Below the pieces are notes generated by a model. That model made no database searches. It saw nothing but the letters and a program-made list of their open reading frames with translations, and was not told where the DNA came from. A DNA stretch of 15,731 bases from Pleurotus djamor. Taxonomy: Eukaryota; Basidiomycota; Agaricomycetes; Agaricales; Pleurotaceae. Shown in pieces: positions 7,855-15,731 of this stretch (positions within the stretch are counted from its first letter, which is position 1; the number at the start of each line of letters is the position of its first letter). The stretch is taken from NCBI GenBank assembly GCA_029747585.1, contig JAPEVF010000998.1:1-15731 (forward strand), read 5' to 3'. The position numbers and the translations under genes are program-made.

Positions 7855-8676
7855 ATGGCGAGTGGGTGTCCAGTAAACGAATTTGTCAAACAGCACTTCA
7901 CCCGCGTAGGGGAGAAACTGGGTAACAGTAATTGCTACAACGTTACCTGTAACTACTACCCAGTGAGCTCACCAGTTTTAGTGCACCGTGACAACCGGTG
8001 CATCCAACATGCGCAGGTCAAGGGTCCTTTTTCGGGCGGACACGCTGATGGAAGGAGGTGGAGTTGCTAGCATCGGCAAAGGACCACCCTCTCCAAGCAA
8101 TGGCAATCCGAGTCTTCTCAATTGTCCCACACGCGGCTGAGGCGGAGAGGCTGTTTTCAAGTCTTGGTGGAATTCAGAGTGTACGAAGGTCAAATTTGAC
8201 AGTGGCGCACATGGAAACACTTGGTAAACTGCGTAACCATTATACTACACTAATACAGGAAGATAACGCGAAGAAGGGAAAGCCCACCCGAAGGCAACAC
8301 TCGCACATGCACACACAAAAGGATGGGGGGATCGACACAAGCAAAGCAACGGACCTGACATTGAACTTCCTTTAGACACCTCCTCTCGCAACTGGAACCC
8401 CCCAACACCAACACACCCCTTGGCCGGGAAGAATATATGGGCCTGGAAGATTTGACCTGGGATGAAGTAGAGGCTGAGTATGCACAACTTGAGAAGGATA
8501 TGCAGGAGACAGACTCGGGGGCGGGAACGTCACAACAACCACTACCACCACCGCCACCACCCGAACAAGTCTATGATTTCGAAGTTTTGGATGAAATTTG
8601 CAGAGGGAAGATGCCGATGTCGGTGGACAATGAGATGGTAGACTTGGGTAATCAGATCTTCAGAGTGGAAGTGTGA
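7855..8676 (+). pseudogene. Truncated hAT transposase remnant
   Basis: Three plus-strand pieces lie in different frames. The first (7855-8070) resembles the start of hAT transposases with a BED-like finger: KQHFTRVGEKLGNSNCYNVT then CNYY, where a CxxC would be expected, so one zinc ligand seems lost, and VHRDNRCIQH. The second (about 8058-8375) is the hAT C-terminal dimerisation domain: AMAIRVFSIVPHAAEAERLF, then SSLGGIQSVRRSNLTV and LGKLRNHYT. The third (8437-8676) is an acidic tail with a poly-proline run (PLPPPPPPEQ). The junction between the first two, near GGHADGRRW, has lost the large central region with the DDE/RNase H-like catalytic core and is out of frame. It cannot encode an active transposase. 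Confidence 0.85.
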
Positions 8677-8740
8677 GTTGGGATCCGAGAGCTCTTCTTG
8701 AGTCGTTCAGTATGTAGTGGACAGAAGAAAACGTGTATAT

Positions 8741-8780
8741 ATTTTGCCATATTTTGCCACCCCCTGCCAAATTTTGCCAC
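8741..8780 (+). repeat. Subterminal repeats in the right end of the hAT element
   Basis: ATTTTGCCA occurs three times (8741, 8751, 8771) with a related CCTGCCAAA between. The reverse-complement and related motifs (TGGCAAAAT, TGGCAGAATATGGCAGAG) lie in the left end near 7734-7775. Inverted subterminal arrays of this kind bind transposase in Ac-like hAT elements. Confidence 0.6.
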
Positions 8781-8831
8781 CCCCGATTTTGGTCCCAAAC
8801 TCTGCCATCTGCCGGCAAAACTTTGAAATAA

Positions 8832-8848
8832 TTCTGCCCCCAGCCCTA
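8832..8848 (-). repeat. Right terminal inverted repeat
   Basis: The complement of this 17-base end begins TAGGGCTGGGGGC, pairing with the left end at 7671-7687. Confidence 0.9.
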
Positions 8849-8856
8849 ATGATGGG
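8849..8856. repeat. Right target-site duplication of the hAT element
   Basis: Second copy of ATGATGGG, identical to 7663-7670. Removing 7671-8856 rebuilds the empty site. Confidence 0.92.
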
Positions 8857-9048
8857 ACAAGCGACATAAGCGCTTGATTACAGCCATCCTCAAACGACTT
8901 CTTCAAAAGTTTGTGTCAACTGAAAAACCGGTCTATTTACTGCTGTGCAAAGCTCCGTCTACATATACATAATTAGAAATGATGCCTGAGAAGGTAAATT
9001 AGACAGGATGGTACTTTATGGATCCCTAGTACTGTACAAATTATGGAG

Positions 9049-10278
9049 CTAATTATTTTCTGGGACCAGTAATTCATCGATAGATAGTGGAATCAATGAC
9101 CTGGTGATGTCGTTATCGTAGTTGTGCAGTGCTAAATCAGGATGATCGAAGCCAATGGGGATTGGTTGGGTGGGGGCAAGTAGATCGTCGCTGAAAAGGG
9201 CTGAGGAAGCGGGATAGATCGCGTTGGAGGCGGGGTAGGAGTCCTGCCCCAGGACATCTGGGGGCGTTTGAGAGAAGGGGTCCGTGAACGAGGACATAAT
9301 AGGCAACCAGTCATGGGGGTGGTTAAGGTCGTGTGCGGAAATATTTTGCTAGACGTAGCAATGAGTATTCATTCAGAAGGAATGTGTCAAATTGAAGCTT
9401 ACCCGTTGGCAGTTCCCAGTGAGTGGTTCCCTGGGGGTAAAATCCGGCTGCGGGGCGGCTCCTGGCGTATTCCAAAGGTACGGTTTGGGAGGAGCTGAGT
9501 CCCAGCCAGGCATACCCTTCGGTGGATCTACCTGGCCGTATTCGAAGAGGCGGTTTTTCGGAAGATCCTTCTGGAAGGTTACATTGGCCAAATAGACGTG
9601 ATCATCTTGAAGAGTTAGAAACGGTGATTCTGAATGAAGGAGCTGCGGGTGTGGTCTCGTCACTTGGTACATGACTGTCTTGCTTGGTCGTCGTGAAAGG
9701 TCGTCCCGAGTACAAGGCAGGTGTGGGATATCCGAAGGATAAGATTCGACGGTTGGAGGAACAGGCATGGCTCCAGGTGGAGGGCATGACGATGACCGGC
9801 GGCGAATGGGACCCCTAGCCCGGCTCCGCCCTTCAACAGTGTCTTTTCCTTGCTTCCGTTTGCTTTGTGAGTTACTCTGAGACGAGGAGGCATAGCGATA
9901 CCCAGGATACGCCTTCTGGTGTTTCTCTCTCTCTTGCTCGGCCAATAATAACCATGGCCCTTTCTCCGCTTTACTCATTTCCTGCCAGACTTTGCCTGCT
10001 ATTCTGGAGATGTTTCGATGATCGTGCTCCACGGATGCGGGAATCTTCTTCTGGCGAACGAAGTCGCAGCGAAAGAGAATGAACGCGTTGCAAGGGCGAG
10101 GTATATGTCCGGGAGGCTGCTTTCGAGCATGAGATTTCTTGAGAGAAGGACCGGAAATCGGATTGCTAGCAGGGGCGGGAAGAGCTGCCGAGAAAGACGA
10201 TGGTAGTGGGGTGCCGTAGCCTGAAGAGGGTGTTGACGGCGAAGACGAAGAATTGGCGACAGATTCTGGGCTGGACAT
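9049..10278 (-). CDS. HMG-box transcription factor, 391 residues, 2 exons
   Basis: Exons on the minus strand are 10278-9403 and 9348-9049, with a 54-nt intron (gtaagc...ctag). After a Ser/Pro-rich N-terminus (1-58), a single MATA/SOX-type HMG box spans about residues 59-129: HIPRPCNAFILFRCDFVRQK, then EHDHRNISRIAGKVW and a lysine/glutamate-rich third helix ending in YPGYRYA. Basic stretches follow (SQSKRKQGK, GPIRRRSSS) as candidate nuclear signals. The remaining ~240 residues are Pro/Ser-rich and low in complexity, with an acidic C-terminus (SIDELLVPENN) that could serve in activation. In basidiomycetes this box type is found in regulators of mating and fruiting (Ste11/Prf1-like), but the exact orthologue cannot be named from the box alone. 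A C/T-rich leader precedes the ATG. Confidence 0.88.
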
Positions 10279-11010
10279 TCCACCGTTTACGAACTGTCGA
10301 ATCGAGTAAAGGAGACAAAGGGGGGGTGCAGGTAAGAGCGAAACGAAAGGTTGGCGAAGTGGCTAATCCTGCTGTGTTAGCTATTTATCGACAAAGACAC
10401 GTTGCAAATAAAGAACATACTAATGGAATGCAGATAAAAGAACGCGAACACGACTTGAGATATTGCTGAGACCCAACTAGAGGGCACACTTGTAGAGGGG
10501 AACCAGAATCGACCTCATGGTATAAGTACGCGTTCGGTTCAAAGGGTCTGTTGTCCGATCTGTAGCTGTCAGAGATATATTGGCGACGCAATAACGTGAA
10601 TTCACGACCTACCCCGAACCAATTGCCAGAAACGGATCGTAAACAACGCTTTGACCTGTGGGAAAGAGGACCCTGACCTAAGGCGTCGTGGTAGGTTTGT
10701 ACTCCGCGACATNACAAATTCGTGTTGTTCGCCGTTACTGTGCAATCGCGATCATACCGTTTACCTTTGTCGTATAAACAACGTTGCAAGGGACCCCAAG
10801 GGCCGCATAGCCTGGGTACCAAATTTCGTGGCGTCGAGCCAGTAACTTGAAGTTTTGCTTGCTCGGATTTCGACATATATGGTAGTTGGGGCCCAAATGC
10901 ACGCATCGAACTGTGTAAGGAGCCGGGCTCCCTGGCGGCTTGTGAGTGCGGCAGCTTCATGGATTGAAATACTGACAGACAGTTCTAAGCGAAGCAAATG
11001 ACTCGGTTCT
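10279..11010. other. Intergenic region without recognised gene
   Basis: This lies between the HMG-box start and the stop of the vWA gene. The first ~60 bases are C/T-rich on the minus strand (HMG-box leader). A 191-codon minus frame (10960-10385, with an ambiguous codon at 10713) has random-looking composition and overlaps the HMG-box promoter. I see no domain, no tRNA and no repeat. Confidence 0.5.
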
Positions 11011-11931
11011 CTACTTCACTGCATCTGCTCCCTTGTTGTCTACTCTGCGATTGATACCTCCTATGAGAACTTTGATCAAGTCAAGCTTCTGGCCCTTTTC
11101 TGCAACGGTGGTGTCCACAATATCCTGAAACGTTGTGAACCTAAGGAGGGGAAATTAAAAACATGAGGTTGTGAAGGTCCTCACCCTAATATCGTATTGC
11201 TTCCGAAGGTTATCGTCCAAGTTTTCTAGGAACTGGGTCGCCGATAAATCGTCGCCAATCTGGACGAACTGAACGCCGAGAGTTGCGACAGGCAAACTCC
11301 TTGAGTCTAGCTCTTTCGCTATCGCTACGATGACAGACTCCAAGTCATCAGCTAAATAAATAGTTGTCAATCGACTCGGAGCAGAATATTGAAGACTGTC
11401 ACATACTAGGCGCGCCATCGGTGATCACAATGAGGTTTAATGGCTTCACTACTGTCGCGGGCGACGTTTCGCCTTGCTTAGAAGCCTTCGCAGCATCCAA
11501 CTTCGCTAGGTACGTAGTGACTATCTTCCATAGTGTACCGCCAATTGGTGTACCCGATGTCAGCTGTTGCGCGTCAAACAATCGTTTGACTTCGTTGCTG
11601 GACTGGTGATAGAGATCAAACATCAGTGGCAGAGGGGAAGCGCGGAAAAATAGATCGGACCTTGAGATTCGTTCCAACAGCCGGGGAATTGAGAAAATGA
11701 ACCGTAATTCCATCCGAGTCGTACTTCGCAGCTACACTCGCAAGTTCAGCCATAGCCTTTCGCGCCTACATGTTCTTGAGTCCCTGTATATCTGTCAGGA
11801 GGGAATGAGGAAAAACACACATCGGCCCAGCGGTTCTGATATGTCATAGATAAGGAATCATCTACGACCAAAACTGTGTCGTACTTCTTGAGTGACTCCA
11901 GCGCATTTTCCTTCGATAATTTAGCACCCAT
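11011..11931 (-). CDS. Small von Willebrand factor A-domain protein, 230 residues, 5 exons
   Basis: Minus-strand exons are 11931-11821, 11765-11661, 11602-11407, 11351-11185 and 11124-11011 (693 nt). The whole protein is essentially one vWA domain with a complete metal-ion-dependent adhesion site: D24-x-S26-x-S28 (VVDDSLSM), T90 (GTPIGG) and D134 (VITDGAPT). Other conserved parts are RWADARKAMAELASVAAKYD, VHFLNS and GVQFVQIGDD. The start MGAKLSK is preferred over an in-frame ATG 21 codons upstream because family members begin just before this helix. It also fits an N-myristoylation signal (Gly2, Ser6, Lys7), suggesting membrane attachment. Such intracellular vWA proteins are common in fungi and usually uncharacterised. 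Intron 4 has an earlier CAG-like acceptor that was skipped to keep RDIVDTT in frame. Confidence 0.85.
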
Positions 11932-12141
11932 GCTGGCAGGAAATAGAGTTGTGTAAACAGGGGACGCACTTAAAAGCGAACTGTGGCGGTGCATCCTTGC
12001 TGTGTATACCGCCCTCGGATGTATTCTGCGTGGCTATGCGGTTGACCAGGAAGAACCAAGGAAGAACGCCAGAGAATGCTTCAGACGAAAGCAATATATA
12101 TACGTCACAGATACACGATACCAACTGTAGTTTTGGTGGAA

Positions 12142-13954
12142 TTAAACGTCAACACGTATACGCTGAATTATTGGTATGACTCTTTCCCATTCTTCCATGG
12201 CCTGTGTGTTCATGTGAGTGGCGTGAACATCCATGGACAACGGAAGGAAGGCGTGGAGGCTTACAGCTTTATAAAATTCGATTTGCCCATCGGCTAGATT
12301 GCCAAGCATCTCTTTCATTTCAGACTCCTTGGAGTATTGGAAGATAGACTGTTCCCGTAGTGTCTCGTCGCTAAATGCATCTAGCGTTTCGTGAGAAGTC
12401 GTGACTTCATCTTGGAGCTGGGTAAGAGGATTGTGAGCTTTGCTGTAGCAGTCGACTTCGGCTTACGAACCTCTCTAATTCGCAGATCGAGCTTGCGCAT
12501 CCGCTCTACCCTGCTTCGATCATCGTCCATACCCCGTATGGCATCAACCCTATCCTTGAGATAGGAACCAAGGCCCAAACCAGTGCTGCCCGCATGACCG
12601 CGAATGACAGCAGAGAGTCTGTCTCGTTCTGTGGTCACACGAGAGAGGTAATCAGTAAGTTCCTCGAAGTCCAACTGCTTTTGGTCCCTGAGTTTTAGAA
12701 CAGCACGGTTGGCGTTGGAGTAGGCGAGGAGGGAACGGAGATGGAGAAGGAAAGGATCCGTCGAAGTTTGGGTCTGAGTAAGTTCTAGTGTTAGCGTGGT
12801 AAGGACTTCAAATTTATTGAATTTACCGTGTGGCGTAGGAGAGCAGAGAATTCGAGTAGGGTATTAGAAAAGTGGTTGAGAGGATCGGTGATACCAGATT
12901 CCAAAAAGCCCAAGCCCTGTACTGCAACAGCGAGGTCATGGTAGTCCGCGGTAAGATCTTCAGAAGATTCGGGGTTCCCATCTCGTTCAGCTTGAGTTTG
13001 GAGCACGAAGGGTGAAACAGTACACTCACCACTTGTCCGGCTTCGTATGCGATTCCACAGCCTATCCGAAACGGTTATCCCCTCTTCAAATTTGTCAACA
13101 CTTTCACGCATATCCAAGAATCGTTCGTCAGGTTTTCGCACTTTGGAAAACGCGTTCAAGAGTGTGTCGGAAAGGTTGTCGATGAGGCCAGGTGAAGGCT
13201 CTGGGCCTGGTGGATGAGCGACATGGTGATGCATGTGGACATGCTGGATAATAGTTCGACGTGGGGGACAAGGACTACGTGAATCAAGGACGCACCCATT
13301 CCGTGGACTCTAGAAAAGCTCGAACAAGGGCACTTCGTTGCAGTGTCGGATGTCGAGAAACGCGTTGTAAGAAGATGTCGAGGCTAGAAGAGACTCAGTC
13401 AGCGTATACTACTAGAATGTAGATATGCTTACTCTGCACGTCGCCTTTCCATGAACTCTGGGCTGAATCGATCACCAGTGACATATTCTACCATGTATAC
13501 GTCATTAATGGCGATATTGTAAGCATTAAAGACCAACCTAGGCGATGTTTTTCAGGTAACGGTGGAATGACACATGCAGGAAAGTCTTTAGAGAGATTTT
13601 CTCTCAAAAAGACGAAGTCTTGAAAGCGTCGGCGTGCAGAGGGGGAGGTGGTGGAGAATATTGGCAAGTTGGTCTGGTGAATGGTCAAGTGGATGATTCG
13701 GCATATATATCCATGCTCACCTTCGCCGTAACCAGGTAGGATACGTATGCATCCTTGGTCTCTGCGAGTTCTTTGACTGGATCTTTGACTGAAGTGATGA
13801 GGTAGCCCTCCCATTTGGGATCGTGGGGTCCCCCAGTATCTGCCGTGCTTTGCCTGAAGCCGGGTCCAGATGGTGTGGAGGAGTCCGAGATGACGGGTGC
13901 TGCTGGAGACTCCCAAGTTACGCTGTCGAACACGTCTTCGTCGTCGCCGAGCAT
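12142..13954 (-). CDS. snx4: Sorting nexin-4 (Snx4/Atg24), PX-BAR protein, 9 exons
   Basis: Minus-strand exons are 13954-13721, 13673-13538, 13487-13433, 13383-13296, 13243-13030, 12957-12827, 12773-12471, 12417-12265 and 12201-12142 (1374 nt, 457 residues; yeast Atg24 423, human SNX4 450). The PX domain spans about 50-170 and keeps the phosphoinositide-binding features: RRF (93-95), the Pro-rich loop IPPLPEKHR (114-122) and the ERRRADLDIFLQRVSRHP helix. The rest is a long helical BAR domain (LSRVTTERDRLSAVI, SYLKDRVDAIRGM, RVERMRKLDLRIRE). It binds PI3P on endosomes and retrieves SNAREs to the Golgi, and supports selective autophagy. All introns are 47-72 nt and GT-AG. The ATG at 13954 is the first after an in-frame stop. 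The divergent PTM1-like gene starts 148 bp away. Confidence 0.93.
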
Positions 13955-14102
13955 GATGGTCAAGAGGAGAGCGAGTGGACTCTGTGCTCAGGAGGTGGAA
14001 GCGAAACAACGGGCGCTTGCGAGTCGCGCAGCTNNTNGCCACTCAGGGACGCCCACTTGGCATTATCATTCCCGACACGACACATCCTCGACACGATTCA
14101 CC
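13955..14102. promoter_or_regulatory. Short divergent promoter shared by snx4 and the PTM1-like gene
   Basis: Only 148 bp separate the two start codons. No clear TATA box is visible. Three ambiguous bases (14034, 14035, 14037) lie in the middle, so motif reading is limited. Confidence 0.55.
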
Positions 14103-15731
14103 ATGCCTCTAAGTCGCCTGAGGCGCATATCGAGCGCGGTGACTCTATGGCTTCTTTGCAGTGTGCTGGCAACCTCGGCCTACGAAGTCCCAGTTACGGA
14201 CAAGGGTATCAAGTTGCTGTCATTTCCAGGCCTCGCGTCGTTTCTCATGCTTTGTGGTAGATTATCTTCGACAGACATGTAGCGGAATGTGGGGAGGAGA
14301 CTCTGCGTATATCAATGGTGTGTACCGCTCCTTCGTCTACCGAAGCCCCACTAACTCCCGTGGCAGTCACATTCGATAGCACTTCGCAAGGGCAGCTGGC
14401 GATGGTAGTCTATGAATGGACCGACTCGGACTACCTGGGAAAAGTAACAAATCCGGAGGAAATACTACCAGTGAGCGTTGCACACCGTGAATTCGATTAT
14501 GTCCCAATTATCTCAACAAATGTAGCAGAAGACCTTTGTGTGCACGACGCCCGCACTTATGGGAGGCTTCTGTGACCGTTCGCAACTGGGCCGTTTCATC
14601 GTTGACCTTCCGGAAGGGAAGTCTGTCAATGAAACCAGCTTCTGGTCTGCACGCGTCGATTTGTCAAGCGACCACGCAGGAAACGGCACCGCCAGCGCCT
14701 TCTGGGACAACCCAGATGGCAATCCCGACGTACCGCCCAGCAACTATACTTCTCCATTCCGGACGCGCGAACTTTCGCTTCGACAAGAAAACCATAGCCC
14801 AGAAGGTACCTACCAATATAAGGGACCCATCCAATATTTCGTTCGCAAGACTGGGTATTACTGTGTTGGTGAGCGAAAGTCGGCGTTCCTTCCTACGCAT
14901 CATTGACATTGACATTCTTTGGAGCTATTGTACCGTTTACGCTGCAAAATGACGAAAGCCCGGAAACGTCTGACACGCACGCTGCCTTCAAGGGACAAAT
15001 ATTCTTCCACAATACCTTCGAGGGGAAACTTCCTGCTACGGACTACCCCAAAGTGAACGTGAGTTGCCCAGTCCTTTACCAAAATCGCCACTTCTAATAG
15101 GGTATAGTTTTACTTTGTCATGTTCTTGCTGTACGCGATATTCGCAGCTGCGTGGGGCTGGATGTGCTATCGTCACATGAATGACCTCTTGCCTATCCAA
15201 GTTTGTGTTTTGCCCTTCCGCACCGTCTAGCTACCTACTCGCACTTGCAGTACTACTTATCCAGTCTAGTGGGCCTCCTCGTGATCGAAATGGTTGCCAA
15301 TCTTGGTGAGTCCATCGATGCTCATCTCTGGATGTCGATTGACAGTGGGTCAGCATATTATCGCTATCTAAATGCACACGGAAAGGGCGCCGCTGCGACC
15401 GCTTTTCTCATTGTTGGTACGCTAATCATCATCTATTCTTCCTTCTGTATTTACCTTCTTGCTAGTTGCTATCTTGGACGCTGGACGTAACTCATTGTCA
15501 TTCTTTATGTTGTTGGTGGTTTCTCTGGGCCTCAGTGTTGTTCGTGAAAGCCTTGGCCGCACCATGCTGAAGTGCCAAGTGTTGGGCGTTGCTCATTTCA
15601 TCTTCGGAAGTACGTGTTCCTTACCGTCTCATGAAAGTCACCACATAAATTTGTCCTAGTCTTATATGCTGTGGGCATTGTCGAGCTCGAGCTCGAGTCG
15701 ACATCGGCCTTGGTGCTCTTGCTTTTCGTAA
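14103..15731 (+). CDS. PTM1/GPR107-like GOST seven-transmembrane protein, partial (runs off the right edge)
   Basis: Exons are 14103-14205, 14261-14317, 14367-14470, 14526-14868, 14925-15058, 15108-15200, 15251-15305, 15354-15416, 15466-15609 and 15660 to the end (389 residues so far). A signal peptide (SAVTLWLLCSVLATSAY) precedes a lumenal domain of ~220 residues with Cys pairs (CSGMWGG, CTTPALMGGFC), and N-glycosylation sequons (NET, NGT, NYT, NHS). From about residue 248 hydrophobic spans follow: YFVMFLLYAIFAAAWGWMCY, then LSSLVGLLVIEMVANLAYYR, AATAFLIVVAILDAGRNSLS with FFMLLVVSLGLSVV, and AHFIFGILYAVGIV leading into ELESTSALVLLLFV. This is the Golgi-localised GOST (lung 7TM receptor/GPR107/Ptm1) family, involved in Golgi-endosome trafficking. 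Introns are 48-56 nt. In intron 7 the second AG (15353) is chosen to keep AYYRYL in frame. Confidence 0.92.

Larger units (their letters stand above)
7671..8848 (+). mobile_element. Deletion-derived, non-autonomous hAT DNA transposon, 1178 bp
   Basis: The ends are 17-bp imperfect terminal inverted repeats: TAGAGTTGGGGGCAGAA at 7671-7687 and, on the opposite strand, TAGGGCTGGGGGCAGAA at 8848-8832 (15 of 17 identical). A perfect 8-bp duplication flanks them. Both subterminal regions carry clusters of TTTTGCCA/TGGCAAAA and TGGCAGA-type motifs, which are candidate transposase-binding sites. The interior encodes only the first part and the dimerisation end of a hAT transposase; the central catalytic region is missing. 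Perfect duplications with slightly diverged ends suggest a fairly recent insertion of an already defective copy. It sits in the 5' coding part of the TatD gene, in opposite orientation. Confidence 0.93.

Noticed and set aside
8372..8560. Minus-strand frame with a valine run
   Set aside because: It is the antisense shadow of the poly-proline stretch in the hAT transposase remnant.
10345..10375. tRNA-like A box (TGGCGAAGTGG)
   Set aside because: No B box (GGTTCGANTCC) or matching acceptor and T stems follow within tRNA distance.
10385..10960. 191-codon minus frame between the HMG-box and vWA genes
   Set aside because: Random-looking composition, contains an N codon, overlaps the HMG-box promoter and has no family resemblance.
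11949..12297. Plus-strand frames opposite the snx4 3' end
   Set aside because: They lie antisense to the last snx4 exons and the vWA promoter and show no independent coding signs.
15678..15703. GAGCTC repeat and near-palindrome
   Set aside because: It is explained as coding sequence for the conserved VELELEST segment of the GOST protein.
1..15731. CRISPR array, prokaryotic operon, rRNA or defence island
   Set aside because: No spaced repeats or RNA genes were seen; intron-rich genes show nuclear fungal DNA.

Overview
The window looks like nuclear DNA of a filamentous basidiomycete, probably an agaricomycete. The genes are broken by many short GT-AG introns (47-102 nt), intergenic gaps are small, and the products are ordinary fungal housekeeping proteins of the kind seen in Agaricomycetes. 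All gene models were built by eye from reading frame, splice sites and family resemblance. No transcript or database evidence was available. Six positions are N (479, 1874, 10713, 14034, 14035, 14037).

Layout. 1-845 (minus) holds the 5' part of a gag-like open frame, probably a retroelement, that leaves the window. 846-1749 has no convincing gene. 1750-1902 (plus) encodes a tiny predicted secreted peptide. 1903-2539 holds unresolved open frames on both strands. 2540-3173 (minus) is a four-exon gene for a 154-residue beta-rich protein whose C-terminus resembles the Vap family, including a 7-nt micro-exon. 3174-3864 is a divergent promoter region. 3865-5082 (plus) is an NDUFA9/Coq11-like atypical short-chain dehydrogenase, and 5196-6286 (plus) is the HORMA protein Rev7/MAD2L2. 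Convergent to it, 6335-7582 (minus) encodes a TatD-family metal-dependent nuclease.

The TatD 5' end is interrupted by a 1178-bp hAT element (7671-8848). The element has a perfect 8-bp target duplication and 17-bp imperfect terminal inverted repeats. Conceptually removing it restores an upstream ATG and a basic, serine-rich leader in frame with TatD, which looks like a mitochondrial presequence. 9049-10278 (minus) is an HMG-box transcription factor, 11011-11931 (minus) a small von Willebrand A protein with a possible N-myristoylation start, and 12142-13954 (minus) the sorting nexin Snx4/Atg24. 14103 to the window end (plus) is a PTM1/GPR107-like GOST membrane protein, divergent from Snx4.

Functional themes. 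Rev7 (translesion DNA synthesis) and TatD (nuclease) are tail to tail, 48 bp apart. Snx4 and the PTM1-like protein, both endosome-Golgi trafficking factors, share a 148-bp promoter. I see no operon-like or defence-like novel system. The strongest unusual observation is the hAT insertion that separates the putative targeting leader from the TatD catalytic body.
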